From Aquirickettsia sp965229725 (GTDB taxonomy: Bacteria > Pseudomonadota > Alphaproteobacteria > Rickettsiales > Midichloriaceae): a DNA stretch of 64,000 nt. This document shows, piece by piece, positions 35,915-45,750 of the stretch; the stretch's first letter is position 1, and each line of letters begins with the position of its first letter. Position numbers and translations under genes: made by a program. The notes below the pieces were generated by a model. That model was not told the DNA's origin. It did no database searches and was given only the letters and a program-made list of their open reading frames with translations. The DNA is taken from positions 248,001 through 312,000 of the forward strand of contig OZ245923.1 of assembly GCA_965229725.1 (NCBI GenBank), read 5' to 3'.

Positions 35915-36843
35915 TTGAAAATAATTGCGCAGGGTCTCAAGTCTGTAGGGCCATTAATTGGACTAACGATATTTGGGCACGACACTCTAGCTCGTGTATT
36001 TCCTTTTGCAAATCCAATAAGTGCGCGCAACAATATAATGTATATATTAACAACAGCAGCATTTGTAGAGGCTGTTAAACATGGAAGCATGGAAATGACA
36101 GATTTCATCGTTACTTATGGTGATGAGAAGGATCAAATGTCAAATAGTGAGATGATAATTGATACTATGTTTAAGGCTACGTTTACAGGTATTGGATTAA
36201 GTGGCTGGTCAAAATCCTCTTGTGAAACATGGCTATACTCTTTATAAATCATGGGATAAAGTAGCAAATGGGATGAGTGTTATAGGGAGCTATGTTATGA
36301 ATTGTTTCTATGGAGAGATATATAGTAGCCCCCATCAACAGGAAGAGATGTATGACATGGAAGGATACTGTTGCACCTATATTATACATGCTGATAACTA
36401 TGTCGATGTATTGGAGTATTAATAAAATAGCCAAAGAATACACTAATGTTAGTGAGGCGGTAGATGGTATATATAAGGATTCCACAAATAAAGAAGATTT
36501 TATTAATCACACTTATGCATTGCTACTAACATCTAGTAACTTACAATCAACAGATAAGATAAAAGGTATTTTAAGCAGTTTATACGATAAAAGAAAGGAG
36601 CTTGAAGATCAAATAGTTCCAACTTGGAGTGCTAAAATTGGGAAGAAATCATGGGATGTTGCTCTCAATCAAGTTGTTTCTAAGCGCCTTAGGGGTTTTC
36701 GTGCAGATCAAGATTTTCGTCAAAATGTTGAAAGTATAAAAGATGATTTTCTGCGTAATAGTATTGTTGAGATAACTAAAAAATTTGAAAAAGCTACTGG
36801 GCTTAGGGAATTTCCTGCTTTGGCTTCATCGCACTATAGATAG
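35915..36843 (+). pseudogene. Frameshifted membrane-protein gene, family unknown
   Basis: Three overlapping reading frames join into one sequence of about 305 residues if two shifts are allowed, near 36205-36220 and near 36310-36325. The first part (from TTG 35915) has hydrophobic stretches. The second reads LVKHGYTLYKSWDKVANGMS. The third reads APILYMLITMSMYW, then a helical, charged C-terminus (to 36843). Codon use is similar throughout. It is either a real pseudogene or two sequencing errors. No family is recognised, and it sits in a decayed region next to the xer-like scrap. Confidence 0.55.
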
Positions 36844-36864
36844 GGTGCAAATTTTCTATGAAAT

Positions 36865-37818
36865 TTAATTTTTAGATGATATATCGCTCAATGGGTGTTT
36901 GCCCAAGAGTAATTTTTTTGCTTTAGAATCGGAAACTTTGGTATAAATTTGGGTTGAAGATATATCAGAGTGCCCTAATAATTCTTGTATAATTCTTAAG
37001 TTAGCACCATTATCTAGCATGTGGGTTGCAAATGAATGCCTGATCTTATGTGGCGAAATTATTAGGGGATCAATGTTAGATTTTATAGCAATTTCTTTGA
37101 GGATTTGGCCAAATCTTTGCCTAGAAATATGAACAACTTTTTTATTTTTTGAAACTGATGGAAAAACCCAATTTGACTTTGCTCCAACTAATAAAAATTT
37201 ACTTCTAATATCTAAATAATTTTTTAATGCTTTGCACGCCATTTGATTTAGTATTACAGCTCTCTCTTTTTTACCCTTTCCTTCTACTATTAGAAGATTT
37301 ATTTCGGATTCGTTAGAGAGATTCTCCAATGTTTTCATTTTTAACGATACTAATTCAGAAATCCTCATGCCTGTGGAGTATAATATTTCTAACATTGCAT
37401 AATCTCGCAATCCTTCTTTAGTGGTATTGCTATTTGCCGTTTTTATTAATTTATCTAATATATCTTGTGATAATGCTTTTGGAATGGATTTTGGTCTTTT
37501 GGGCATAATTATATTGAGAGTTGGGTTTTCCTTAAAAACTCCATCAGAAACTAAAAAAGAAAAAAATTGCCTAAAAGCAGAAATTTTTCTACCTATAGTT
37601 TTGGCTCCTAGCTTCCTATTGCTTAATTCAATTATAAAATCTTTTATTATAGAAGAGGTAACTTTTTCTAATTTTATATGATTGAATGTTAAGTAATCAT
37701 GCAAATCTTTAATATCTTTTCTATAAGATGATATTGTATTTTCTGTTGCCCCTCTTTCAGCGACAAGCATTTCGAAGAAATATTCTATATAGTTGCTTGT
37801 ATATTTTTTATTAGTCAT
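36865..37818 (-). CDS. xerD: Tyrosine recombinase XerD
   Basis: Site-specific recombinase resolving chromosome dimers at dif. The SAM-like N-terminal domain (~8-95) is followed by the catalytic domain with R152, K184, H257, R260, H283 and nucleophile Y292, all present (STGMRISEL; HKIRHSFATH; LGHSDISSTQIY). Length 317. XerD versus XerC was chosen by overall feel, and a XerC partner is not in the window. No dif-like site is identified. Confidence 0.9.
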   Translation of the reverse strand: MTNKKYTSNYIEYFFEMLVAERGATENTISSYRKDIKDLHDYLTFNHIKLEKVTSSIIKDFIIELSNRKLGAKTIGRKISAFRQFFSFLVSDGVFKENPTLNIIMPKRPKSIPKALSQDILDKLIKTANSNTTKEGLRDYAMLEILYSTGMRISELVSLKMKTLENLSNESEINLLIVEGKGKKERAVILNQMACKALKNYLDIRSKFLLVGAKSNWVFPSVSKNKKVVHISRQRFGQILKEIAIKSNIDPLIISPHKIRHSFATHMLDNGANLRIIQELLGHSDISSTQIYTKVSDSKAKKLLLGKHPLSDISSKN

Positions 37819-38026
37819 TAGTCATTTGTAATGCTGAATATCCCTGATAAAATTAATAAAATCAGTGACTTATATTATTTATGATAAAGATGAAAATAAA
37901 ATGCCATATAAGTCAAAATGAGATAATAATTTATATTAAAATCCGCTACTATCTTTCTCAATAAATATTGCATGTTATTAACAAATATGCAAACTAACAT
38001 ATAATTAACAAATATTTTTATACATA

Positions 38027-40348
38027 ATGAAGTTACTTATAGTTGAATCTCCTGCAAAAGCAAAAACTTTAGAAAAATATCTAGGTGGAGATTATAAAGT
38101 AATTTCTTCATATGGTCATGTAAGGAGCCTACCTTCTGTGAAGGATGCTGTAGAACCTGAAAATGACTTTAAGATTACTTATAAAGTGCTTGAAAAAGCA
38201 AAAGATACAATCAAAAAACTTTCTGAAAATTTTAAAAAAGCTGATGCTATTTTTCTAGCGACTGATCCAGATAGGGAAGGGGAGGCAATTTCATGGCATA
38301 TCTTAGAAGCAATGAAAAGTAAAAAATCCGTTAATAAAAATGTTGAAATAAAAAGAATTGTGTTTCATGAAATAACGAAAAGTGCAGTTATAAATGCTAT
38401 AGAAAATCCAAGAGAGCTAGATAAAGATTTAGTGCACGCTCAACAAGCGAGGCAGGCTTTAGACTATTTGGTAGGATTTACCTTATCACCGGTTTTATGG
38501 AGAAAATTGCCAGGTAGTAGATCTGCGGGAAGAGTTCAATCGGTTGCTCTAAAATTGCTATGTGAAAGAGAGAATGAAAGGGATAAATTTAAGGAGCAAG
38601 AATATTGGTCAATAGATAGTATATTTCAAAATGATGACAAAGTTAATTTTGATTCTCAGCTTCATGTATATGATGGTAAGAAAATTGAAAAACTTACCAT
38701 ATCAGATGAAAGCTATGCTAAAGAGATAGCAAAGAATGTTGAAAAATTAAAATATAAAGTTTCTTCAATTAAGAAAAAAGAAATTAATAGGAAGCCCACA
38801 GCTCCATTCATTACTTCAACTTTAATACAAGAAGCCTCCAGAAAGTTAAATTTCACTGCACAAAAAGCAATGTTGATTGCTCAAAAGCTTTATGAAGGCA
38901 TTCAGATTAATGGAGAAGTCACAGGATTGATTACTTATATGAGAACGGATAGCGTGACAATATCAAAGGAAGCTATTAAAAATATCATTGCTCATATAAA
39001 AAAGCATTATGGTCCAAATTATTTGCCATCAGCCCCTATTACTTACAAATCAAAGTCAAAAAATGCTCAGGAAGCTCATGAAGCAATTAGACCAACAAAT
39101 TTTCAAAATAGCCCCAGCGCTATAAAAGAATTTTTAGATACTGATCAATATAAATTATATGAGTTAATTTGGAAAAGGACAGTTGCAAGTCAAATGGCTA
39201 ATGCAAAATTAGAATCAGTTGCTGTAGAAATATCATCTGAAACTGGTAATAATGTTTTTAAATCTGTAGGCTCCACACTTGTCTTTGATGGATTTTACAA
39301 AGTTTATAGAGAGGGTCAGGATAATGAACAAGATGAAAATAAAAACAAAATTCCAAAACTTAAAGAGGGTGATGACTTAAAGCTTAATAAAGTAATTCCA
39401 AATCAACATTTTACGCAACCTCCACCTAGATATACTGAGGCAAGTCTTGTAAAAAGAATGGAAGAATTAGGGATAGGGAGGCCTTCCACATATCCTAAAA
39501 TTATCTCTATATTAATTGAAAGAGAGTATGCCAAAATTATACAAAAAAGCTTTATACCAGAATCTAAAGGAAGACTTGTTGACGCTTTTCTTAATAAATT
39601 TTTTAATAAGTACATTGAGTATGATTTCACAGCAAATTTGGAAAATGAATTAGATGATATAGCAAATGGGAAAAAGAATTGGAAGGGTGTGTTAACAAAT
39701 TTTTGGTCACCATTTAAAGGTACATCTAACGAAGTTTTAGAAATAAAAAATATGGATATAATTAACGAAGTAGAAAATTTATTAGGAGATTATATTTTTA
39801 AATCCAATGGCACAGAAAATACTGATACATTAAGAGAATGCAGTAAATGTAAAGATGGTAAATTAGGGCTAAGAACAAGTAAATTTGGAGCATTTATAGG
39901 TTGTTCAAATTATCCAGAATGTAATTATAAAAGAGCATTGTTTGGAGATGAGCTTTTGGAAAGTGCCAGTGATAATGAAAAGCTTTTAGGAGTAGATGCA
40001 AAGACTCAAGTTGATATTTTATTAAAAAAGGGTCCTTATGGGTTCTATTTAGAAAAAGAAGTAGATGGGAAGAAAAAACGTGCATCACTTCCAGCAAAAT
40101 ATCCACATGAAAATATTGATTTAGCATTTGCAGCTAGCTTATTGGATTTGCCAAAAACTATAGGTAAGCATCCGTCTGCTGGTGAAGATATATTTGTTAA
40201 AATTGGCAGATATGGTCCATATTTAGAGTGCAACAAAAAATTCTACGCTCTAAGAAATATTGATAAAATTAATATTAATCTTAGTGAGGCAATAGAGCTC
40301 ATTGATAATTATAAACCTAAAGTTTTAAAAAAGAGGAAAAAAAGTTAA
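38027..40348 (+). CDS. topA: DNA topoisomerase I
   Basis: Type IA topoisomerase relaxing negative supercoils. The TOPRIM domain is at the start (LLIVESPAKAKTLEKYL; ATDPDREGE). The catalytic tyrosine is Y304 in GLITYMRTDS. One C4 zinc ribbon lies near residue 605-635 (CSKCKDGKLG ... CSNYPEC), then repeats of the topo C-terminal type (KKGPYGFYLE; KIGRYGPYLE). Length 773. The stop overlaps the next ATG by one nucleotide, so it is translationally coupled to the gamma-carbonic-anhydrase-like gene. Confidence 0.98.
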   Translation: MKLLIVESPAKAKTLEKYLGGDYKVISSYGHVRSLPSVKDAVEPENDFKITYKVLEKAKDTIKKLSENFKKADAIFLATDPDREGEAISWHILEAMKSKKSVNKNVEIKRIVFHEITKSAVINAIENPRELDKDLVHAQQARQALDYLVGFTLSPVLWRKLPGSRSAGRVQSVALKLLCERENERDKFKEQEYWSIDSIFQNDDKVNFDSQLHVYDGKKIEKLTISDESYAKEIAKNVEKLKYKVSSIKKKEINRKPTAPFITSTLIQEASRKLNFTAQKAMLIAQKLYEGIQINGEVTGLITYMRTDSVTISKEAIKNIIAHIKKHYGPNYLPSAPITYKSKSKNAQEAHEAIRPTNFQNSPSAIKEFLDTDQYKLYELIWKRTVASQMANAKLESVAVEISSETGNNVFKSVGSTLVFDGFYKVYREGQDNEQDENKNKIPKLKEGDDLKLNKVIPNQHFTQPPPRYTEASLVKRMEELGIGRPSTYPKIISILIEREYAKIIQKSFIPESKGRLVDAFLNKFFNKYIEYDFTANLENELDDIANGKKNWKGVLTNFWSPFKGTSNEVLEIKNMDIINEVENLLGDYIFKSNGTENTDTLRECSKCKDGKLGLRTSKFGAFIGCSNYPECNYKRALFGDELLESASDNEKLLGVDAKTQVDILLKKGPYGFYLEKEVDGKKKRASLPAKYPHENIDLAFAASLLDLPKTIGKHPSAGEDIFVKIGRYGPYLECNKKFYALRNIDKININLSEAIELIDNYKPKVLKKRKKS

Positions 40349-40860
40349 TGGCAACGATTATACCATATAAAGGTAAATTTCCTAAAATAGCTAATGATGC
40401 ATTTATTGCAGAGAATGCAGTGATCATAGGTGATGTAGTTATTGGTAGTAGATCAAGCGTTTGGTATAACTGCGTTATAAGAGGGGATGTTAATTATATA
40501 CGAATTGGTCAGGAGACTAACATCCAAGATGGTACAGTAATACATGTTGGAACTAATAATGGACCAACAATAATTGGTGATGGTATAACAATTGGTCATA
40601 AAGCTTTAATTCATGCTTGTACGCTATATGACTATTCATTTGTTGGCATGAATTCAACCATTATGGACTATGCGCAAATCAAATCCTATTCCATGGTTGC
40701 AGCTGGAGCCTTGGTGACTAATAAGAAAATAGTTGAAGAAAATGAATTGTGGACGGGTATGCCAGCAAAATTTTTACGAAAGTTAAAGAAGGAAGAAATA
40801 GATTATATAAATGTATCCAAAGCTAGGTATGTCAATTTAGCCAAAGATTATATTTGTTGA
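40348..40860 (+). CDS. Gamma-carbonic-anhydrase-like hexapeptide protein
   Basis: A left-handed beta-helix protein of 170 residues (YrdA/PaaY/CaiE type) with hexapeptide repeats (VVIGSRSSVWYNCVIRGDVN...). Three His suitable for metal binding are present (VIHVG, TIGHK, LIHAC), as in gamma-carbonic anhydrases. A real CO2-hydrating activity is not certain, since many YrdA-like proteins are inactive. It overlaps the topA stop by 1 nt. Confidence 0.9.
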   Translation: MATIIPYKGKFPKIANDAFIAENAVIIGDVVIGSRSSVWYNCVIRGDVNYIRIGQETNIQDGTVIHVGTNNGPTIIGDGITIGHKALIHACTLYDYSFVGMNSTIMDYAQIKSYSMVAAGALVTNKKIVEENELWTGMPAKFLRKLKKEEIDYINVSKARYVNLAKDYIC

Positions 40861-40900
40861 CTTTATTTGCTAAATAGCTACCGTAGATTGTATAATTGTT

Positions 40901-42037
40901 ATGGTAGTCATTATGTTTTGGAATAGTAAAAAGAAATTGAAAATATTAGCTTTTAGTGGTGGAGCCGAAATGGGTGAAGTCTCAATTAGAATTGCAAAAG
41001 CGCTAGAGGATAATTTAAAAAAAATCCATCCTCAAAAAAATCTAATAGAATATTTTGATGTAGTTACTGGTAATTCTATCGGCTCTATAATTACTTCATG
41101 TCTTGTTGTTCCATCAGAGAAAAACCCAAAAAAACCAAAATTTACACTCGATGAATGTATCAAAAATTTTAATAAAGATCTGAATTCTATCAATTCCAAT
41201 ATTAACATTTGGGATAAGCTTTCATTAATTTTTGGATTTAAAAATCACATATTATCAGAGAAAGATGTGAAATTTATTGATAGTGTGTGTGATAACACTA
41301 AGCTAAGTCAGACCACCATCCCAATTAACATAGTATCTTATGATGTTGATAATTCCACTTCACGCGTATGGAGTACGCTTGATGCTAAGTCTGATCCAAA
41401 AAAGGATTTTTATTTAAAGGATGCTATTAAGGCCAGTATATCTTATCCGGGTCTTTTTGATTCTAAAGTCACAAAGACAAAAGACAAGGTATTAAAGGAT
41501 TATGATGGTGGCTTAATCGCAGATTCACCACTTCCTATAGCCTTGCCCCATATTTTTGATCAGGAAAAGGAAAATAACATCGCAAAAGAAGAATCATTAA
41601 TTGTTTCCATTGGTACCACAATTGGAAATGCTAAGCATGTGCTGGCGAATATGGATAACGATTCATTTCTAAAAAATATTTATAATATTTATCAAATTTC
41701 TACCCAAATTCAAAAAAAGCCATTTGATAAATTAATTAAAACATTTGTAAAACAATTCTACAAACTAGATCTTACAGTGCCGTTGGAAATTCAACATGCT
41801 ATTTATGATAAAGCAAAAAAGGGTAATGCTTTAGATTTTGAAAAGATGATGGCATGCACAAATAAATACCTTGATTTATCAAATGAATTTTTCACTGCGC
41901 TTGCTAATAAAATTGCCGATAAAAAGCAAGATATGAAAAAATTAGAAACTCTTTATGTAGAATCAACTTTTGACTGTGAAAATCCAACAGAAGCATTGTC
42001 TGAGTACACTGATATAAATGTACATGGGGATTTATAA
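40901..42037 (+). CDS. Second patatin-like phospholipase, divergent
   Basis: Patatin fold with 378 residues. The oxyanion loop is altered to SGGAEMG (19-25) where GGGxRG is usual. The nucleophile elbow G57-N-S59-I-G61 and the Asp of DGG (D202) are kept. SRVWSTLDAK parallels KVWSTLKSL in the other patatin of this window (15733-17067), so the two are paralogues. There is no signal peptide. An ATG at 40913 is an alternative start. Activity is uncertain because the Arg of the oxyanion loop is lost; a host-directed role is plausible. Confidence 0.82.
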   Translation: MVVIMFWNSKKKLKILAFSGGAEMGEVSIRIAKALEDNLKKIHPQKNLIEYFDVVTGNSIGSIITSCLVVPSEKNPKKPKFTLDECIKNFNKDLNSINSNINIWDKLSLIFGFKNHILSEKDVKFIDSVCDNTKLSQTTIPINIVSYDVDNSTSRVWSTLDAKSDPKKDFYLKDAIKASISYPGLFDSKVTKTKDKVLKDYDGGLIADSPLPIALPHIFDQEKENNIAKEESLIVSIGTTIGNAKHVLANMDNDSFLKNIYNIYQISTQIQKKPFDKLIKTFVKQFYKLDLTVPLEIQHAIYDKAKKGNALDFEKMMACTNKYLDLSNEFFTALANKIADKKQDMKKLETLYVESTFDCENPTEALSEYTDINVHGDL

Positions 42038-42093
42038 ATTTAGGATTACGTGAGAATGGCGTGAGATAATTCAATTGAATTAAAAATCTCCAT

Positions 42094-43260
42094 TTATTTT
42101 TTGCTTTTATTGAAAAAATTAAAAATCTTAGTAAAGCCAATTGTAAAACCTCCGTTGCCAGTTACATTGGTTGCTGTTCCAAAGGGGTCAAACAATAAAT
42201 ATACAACTGTTATTACTCCTATCATTTCTGATGAAAATGCTAGATATTTTTCAAGCAAAGGTGCAACAATTAATAGAACGCCACCTGGCACAGCTGCAAC
42301 TGCAAATTTTGAAAGTGCGTAAAAGAATGCAAAAATTACAAAAGCTTCAAACGTAGGCATAGGCGCATTAAAGGTTTTTATTGTTGCAAATGTTAATATT
42401 GTAACACCTATAGCGCTACCAACGGTATGAGTGTTAATTACAGCAGGAACTATAGCTTTGTATAATGTTGATTTATTCTTAAATATTTTTTCCATTGAGA
42501 TTAGTAATACACTCATTGAAGCTGCACTTGAAATTGCACTAAACCCAGTGAAAGCTGCTGGAAACACACTTTTAAAATACATCAAACATTTTTTAATGTT
42601 AAATTTTGAAGCAATAAAATAGAATAGGCATAAATATGAGATTTGAGTGATTACAATTACTAAAAGAACTTTGCCATAAACTTTTATTGCATTCTCTAAT
42701 GCACCTTCATACTGAAGCTTGATTACAAAACCAAGTACAAATAAAGGTAATATTGGAATAAAAAACTTTTTAAGAAATTTAGTTGAAATACTACTCATTG
42801 TTTTTGTAAAGTTTTCAACTTTTTTATTTCTCTTAAATGAAAATATAATGCTAAAAATAAAGCCTACAGACAATGCTTGATCATTAGTGATGAGGAGTGG
42901 AATATTTATATCCCATAGAGGTGTTAATATATTATCATTGCCGGAATTATTGTTTTCGGTTGCCAAAAAATCTAAAAACGTATTTCCAACAAAGTAGCCA
43001 GTGTATATGGCAATGCTGTTAGAAATGAAGATGCATAAAATTAAAAGACCCGTAAATTTTATAATATTTCCTTCTAGTGATAGCAGACTGCTTGTGATGA
43101 AAGAAAAGATAATAAAGGGTAATAGCAGTAATAAAATTGATTTTAATATGAGGCTTATGCTCAAAAATAATTCCTTAATAACTAATGGTATAGAGTTTCC
43201 AAATACATAGGTTACAATTAAAATAAAAAATAGTGCTAGTGGTAATTGAAATTTTTTCAT
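42094..43260 (-). CDS. Dicarboxylate/amino acid:cation symporter (SDF family)
   Basis: Inner-membrane secondary transporter of about 388 residues with eight or more hydrophobic segments. The Ser-rich hairpin is FSAISSAASMSVLL and the later conserved helix is AVINTHTVGSAIGVTIL, both in the positions of the SDF (DAACS) family that imports glutamate, aspartate or C4-dicarboxylates. The substrate residues differ from GltP and DctA, so specificity is open. An earlier ATG at 43269 adds three residues. It is divergent from thrS with a gap of about 46 bp. Confidence 0.8.
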   Translation of the reverse strand: MKKFQLPLALFFILIVTYVFGNSIPLVIKELFLSISLILKSILLLLLPFIIFSFITSSLLSLEGNIIKFTGLLILCIFISNSIAIYTGYFVGNTFLDFLATENNNSGNDNILTPLWDINIPLLITNDQALSVGFIFSIIFSFKRNKKVENFTKTMSSISTKFLKKFFIPILPLFVLGFVIKLQYEGALENAIKVYGKVLLVIVITQISYLCLFYFIASKFNIKKCLMYFKSVFPAAFTGFSAISSAASMSVLLISMEKIFKNKSTLYKAIVPAVINTHTVGSAIGVTILTFATIKTFNAPMPTFEAFVIFAFFYALSKFAVAAVPGGVLLIVAPLLEKYLAFSSEMIGVITVVYLLFDPFGTATNVTGNGGFTIGFTKIFNFFNKSKK

Positions 43261-43306
43261 ATAATACACGTTATATCTATAATTTTAAAAATAAGAACAC
43301 TATTTA

Positions 43307-45220
43307 ATGTTTGAAATCAAGCTAAATAAAAATATCAAAAAATATAATCATGAAATATCAGGGTTAGATTTACTTCAGGAAATTGATAAAAGTTTAAGGC
43401 ATAATTGTATTGCTATAAAAATCAATGAAGAGATCAAAGATTTATCAACTGTGATAAATGAGAATAGTGAAATAGATTTTATATTTTCTTCTTCTCCAGA
43501 GGGGTTGGATATAATTAGGCATGATGCTGCCCATATACTTGCGCAAGCCGTAAAAAAGCTGTATCCAAAAGCTATGGTCACAATTGGTCCAGTAATTGAA
43601 AATGGATTTTATTATGATTTTGCAAATGTTGAACCATTTAATGAAGAAGATTTGGAAAAAATTGAAGAAAAAATGCAAGAAATTATCAATGAAAAGCTTG
43701 CAATTATTAGGAAAGTTGTCACAAAAGAGGAAGCTATTAATTTTTTCCAAGAGCAAGGCGAGAAATATAAAGTTGAAATTATTAATGATTTTCCTGATGG
43801 AAATGAAATTACCATATATACACAAGGCAATTTCTCTGACTTATGCAAAGGACCTCATTCCGAGAATACCGGGGTAGTAAAAGCCTTTAAGTTAATGAAA
43901 GTAGCTGGTGCTTATTGGAGGGGTAATAGCAAAAATGAAATGCTACAGAGAATATATGGAACTGCTTGGTCTGACAAAAAGCAATTAAGGCAATATTTAA
44001 CTATGCTGGAAGAAGCAGAGAAAAGAGATCATAGAAAAATAGGTAAACAATCGGATTTGTTTCATTTCCAAGAAGAGGCGCAAGGAGCGGTATTTTGGCA
44101 TCCAAAAGGATGGAATTTATTTCAAAGGCTAATTGATTACATAAGAAATAAGCAAAATGAAAATGGCTATCTTGAAATAAGCACTCCAGAAATAATGGAT
44201 AAAAAGCTTTGGGTATTATCTGGACATTGGGATAAATTTAGAGAGAACATGTTCACTGCAAGTACTGTGGATGAAGATAAAGTATATGCGGTGAGACCAA
44301 TGAATTGTCCGGGTGGAGTTCAAGTATATAATCAAGGCATTAAGAGCTATAGAGACCTACCGTTGCGATTAGCAGAGTTTGGCAAAGTGCACAGATTTGA
44401 ACCATCAGGAGCGTTACATGGCTTGATGAGAGTTAGAGCATTTACCCAAGATGATGCACATATTTTCTGCACAAATGAGCAAATGACTGAAGAATGCATA
44501 AATGTTTGCAAATTAATCAAAGAGATATATAAGGATTTTGGTTTTGAGGATGTTAAAGTAAAATTTTCAGATAGGCCGGATAAAAGAATTGGTTCAGATG
44601 AGGTTTGGGATGAATCAGAAAAAGCATTATTGAATGCCGTTAAGCAACAAAATCTACCCTATACTTTTAATAAAGGTGAAGGGGCTTTTTATGGTCCAAA
44701 ATTAGAATTTGTTCTTAGGGATGCGATAGGGAGAGATTGGCAGTTGGGAACTCTGCAAGTGGATTTCAATTTGCCAGAAAGACTAGATGCAAATTATGTT
44801 GATAAGGATGGGGGGAAGTATAGACCAGTAATGCTTCATAGAGCGTTATTTGGTTCAATCGAGCGATTTTTAGGGATTTTGCTAGAGCATTATTCTGGCA
44901 ATTTACCAATTTGGCTTGCACCTATTCAGGTTGCAATTGTTACAGTAACTGATGAGTTCTCGGATTACGCTAAAAATGTATCAGAAATATTAAAAAAGAA
45001 TTCAATCAGGCATATAGCAGATCTAGATAATGAAAAAATCACCTATAAAATTAGAAAACATTCTCTTAGTAAAATACCAATAATTGTTGTTTTAGGAAAA
45101 AAGGAGGAAGAAGATAAACTTGTGTCAGTAAGAAAATTAGGTGATAAACATCAAGAAGTACTTGAGTTAAGTCATTTTGTTGGTAAATTGTTAGATGAAA
45201 TTAAACAAAAAAGGAGCTAG
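43307..45220 (+). CDS. thrS: Threonyl-tRNA synthetase
   Basis: Class II synthetase with full domain order: TGS (1-60), editing domain (HDAAHILAQAVKKLYP, motif HxxxH at ~65), catalytic core with motif 1, RPMNCPGGVQVY, motif 2 RLAEFGKVHRFEPSG, motif 3 HRALFGSIERF, then the anticodon-binding domain (LAPIQVAIV...). Length 637. It precedes infC directly, the widespread thrS-infC pair. AAGGAG near its 3' end is the infC ribosome-binding site. Confidence 0.98.
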   Translation: MFEIKLNKNIKKYNHEISGLDLLQEIDKSLRHNCIAIKINEEIKDLSTVINENSEIDFIFSSSPEGLDIIRHDAAHILAQAVKKLYPKAMVTIGPVIENGFYYDFANVEPFNEEDLEKIEEKMQEIINEKLAIIRKVVTKEEAINFFQEQGEKYKVEIINDFPDGNEITIYTQGNFSDLCKGPHSENTGVVKAFKLMKVAGAYWRGNSKNEMLQRIYGTAWSDKKQLRQYLTMLEEAEKRDHRKIGKQSDLFHFQEEAQGAVFWHPKGWNLFQRLIDYIRNKQNENGYLEISTPEIMDKKLWVLSGHWDKFRENMFTASTVDEDKVYAVRPMNCPGGVQVYNQGIKSYRDLPLRLAEFGKVHRFEPSGALHGLMRVRAFTQDDAHIFCTNEQMTEECINVCKLIKEIYKDFGFEDVKVKFSDRPDKRIGSDEVWDESEKALLNAVKQQNLPYTFNKGEGAFYGPKLEFVLRDAIGRDWQLGTLQVDFNLPERLDANYVDKDGGKYRPVMLHRALFGSIERFLGILLEHYSGNLPIWLAPIQVAIVTVTDEFSDYAKNVSEILKKNSIRHIADLDNEKITYKIRKHSLSKIPIIVVLGKKEEEDKLVSVRKLGDKHQEVLELSHFVGKLLDEIKQKRS

Positions 45221-45222
45221 TT

Positions 45223-45738
45223 ATATCAAAAAAATCTATTAGTATAAAAATTAATTCGGATATTGATTCCAAGGAAATACGCCTTGTAGACAGTGATGGG
45301 AAAATGTTGGGAATAGTAAAAATCGAGGAAGGCCTAGACTTAGCTAAAGAAAGGAAGTTGGATTTAGTAGAAATTTCAGCAAATGCAAAGCCTCCGGTTT
45401 GCAAAATTTTAGATTTTGGAAAATATAAATATGAGCTAAGGAAAAAATCTCACGAGTCTAAGAAAAAGCAAAAGACTATAGAAATAAAAGAGATTAAGCT
45501 TAGACCAAATATTGCTATTGGTGATTTTAATGTTAAATTAAATAATGCTAAAAGATTTATAAGTGACGGTAACAAAGTCAAAGTTACGTTATTCTTTAAA
45601 GGACGAGAAATAGTACATGAAGATGTTGGTATGAATGTTATTGAAAAGTTTAAAAAAGAGGTTTTTGATTTTGCTAAAATTGAGCTAGATGTTAAAAAGG
45701 AAGGAAAGAATATTTCTATTATTATCGCTCCTAAATAA
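45223..45738 (+). CDS. infC: Translation initiation factor IF-3, apparent AUA start codon
   Basis: IF-3 of about 171 residues. The first ATG in frame is 45304, but homology to IF-3 runs upstream: SIKINSDIDSKEIRLVDSDG (to 45300) is the usual N-terminus. The best start is ATA at 45223, six nt after a perfect AAGGAG (45211-45216) and just past the thrS stop at 45220. infC of E. coli starts with AUU, a rare codon that IF-3 itself disfavours, so AUA would allow the same self-limiting control. The C-terminal domain (LFFKGREIVHEDVG) is complete. It is in an operon with thrS and hslU. Confidence 0.9.
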   Translation: MSKKSISIKINSDIDSKEIRLVDSDGKMLGIVKIEEGLDLAKERKLDLVEISANAKPPVCKILDFGKYKYELRKKSHESKKKQKTIEIKEIKLRPNIAIGDFNVKLNNAKRFISDGNKVKVTLFFKGREIVHEDVGMNVIEKFKKEVFDFAKIELDVKKEGKNISIIIAPK

Positions 45739-45750
45739 ATTGATATAAAT

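Noticed and set aside
42101..42622. Several plus-strand ORFs within the SDF symporter gene
   Set aside because: They are shadows of a clear multi-TM transporter read on the minus strand.
43260..43306. Inverted repeat ATATAA/TTATAT between the SDF symporter and thrS as an operator or T-box
   Set aside because: Only 6-bp arms of AT-only sequence, expected by chance at this composition; no T-box features.
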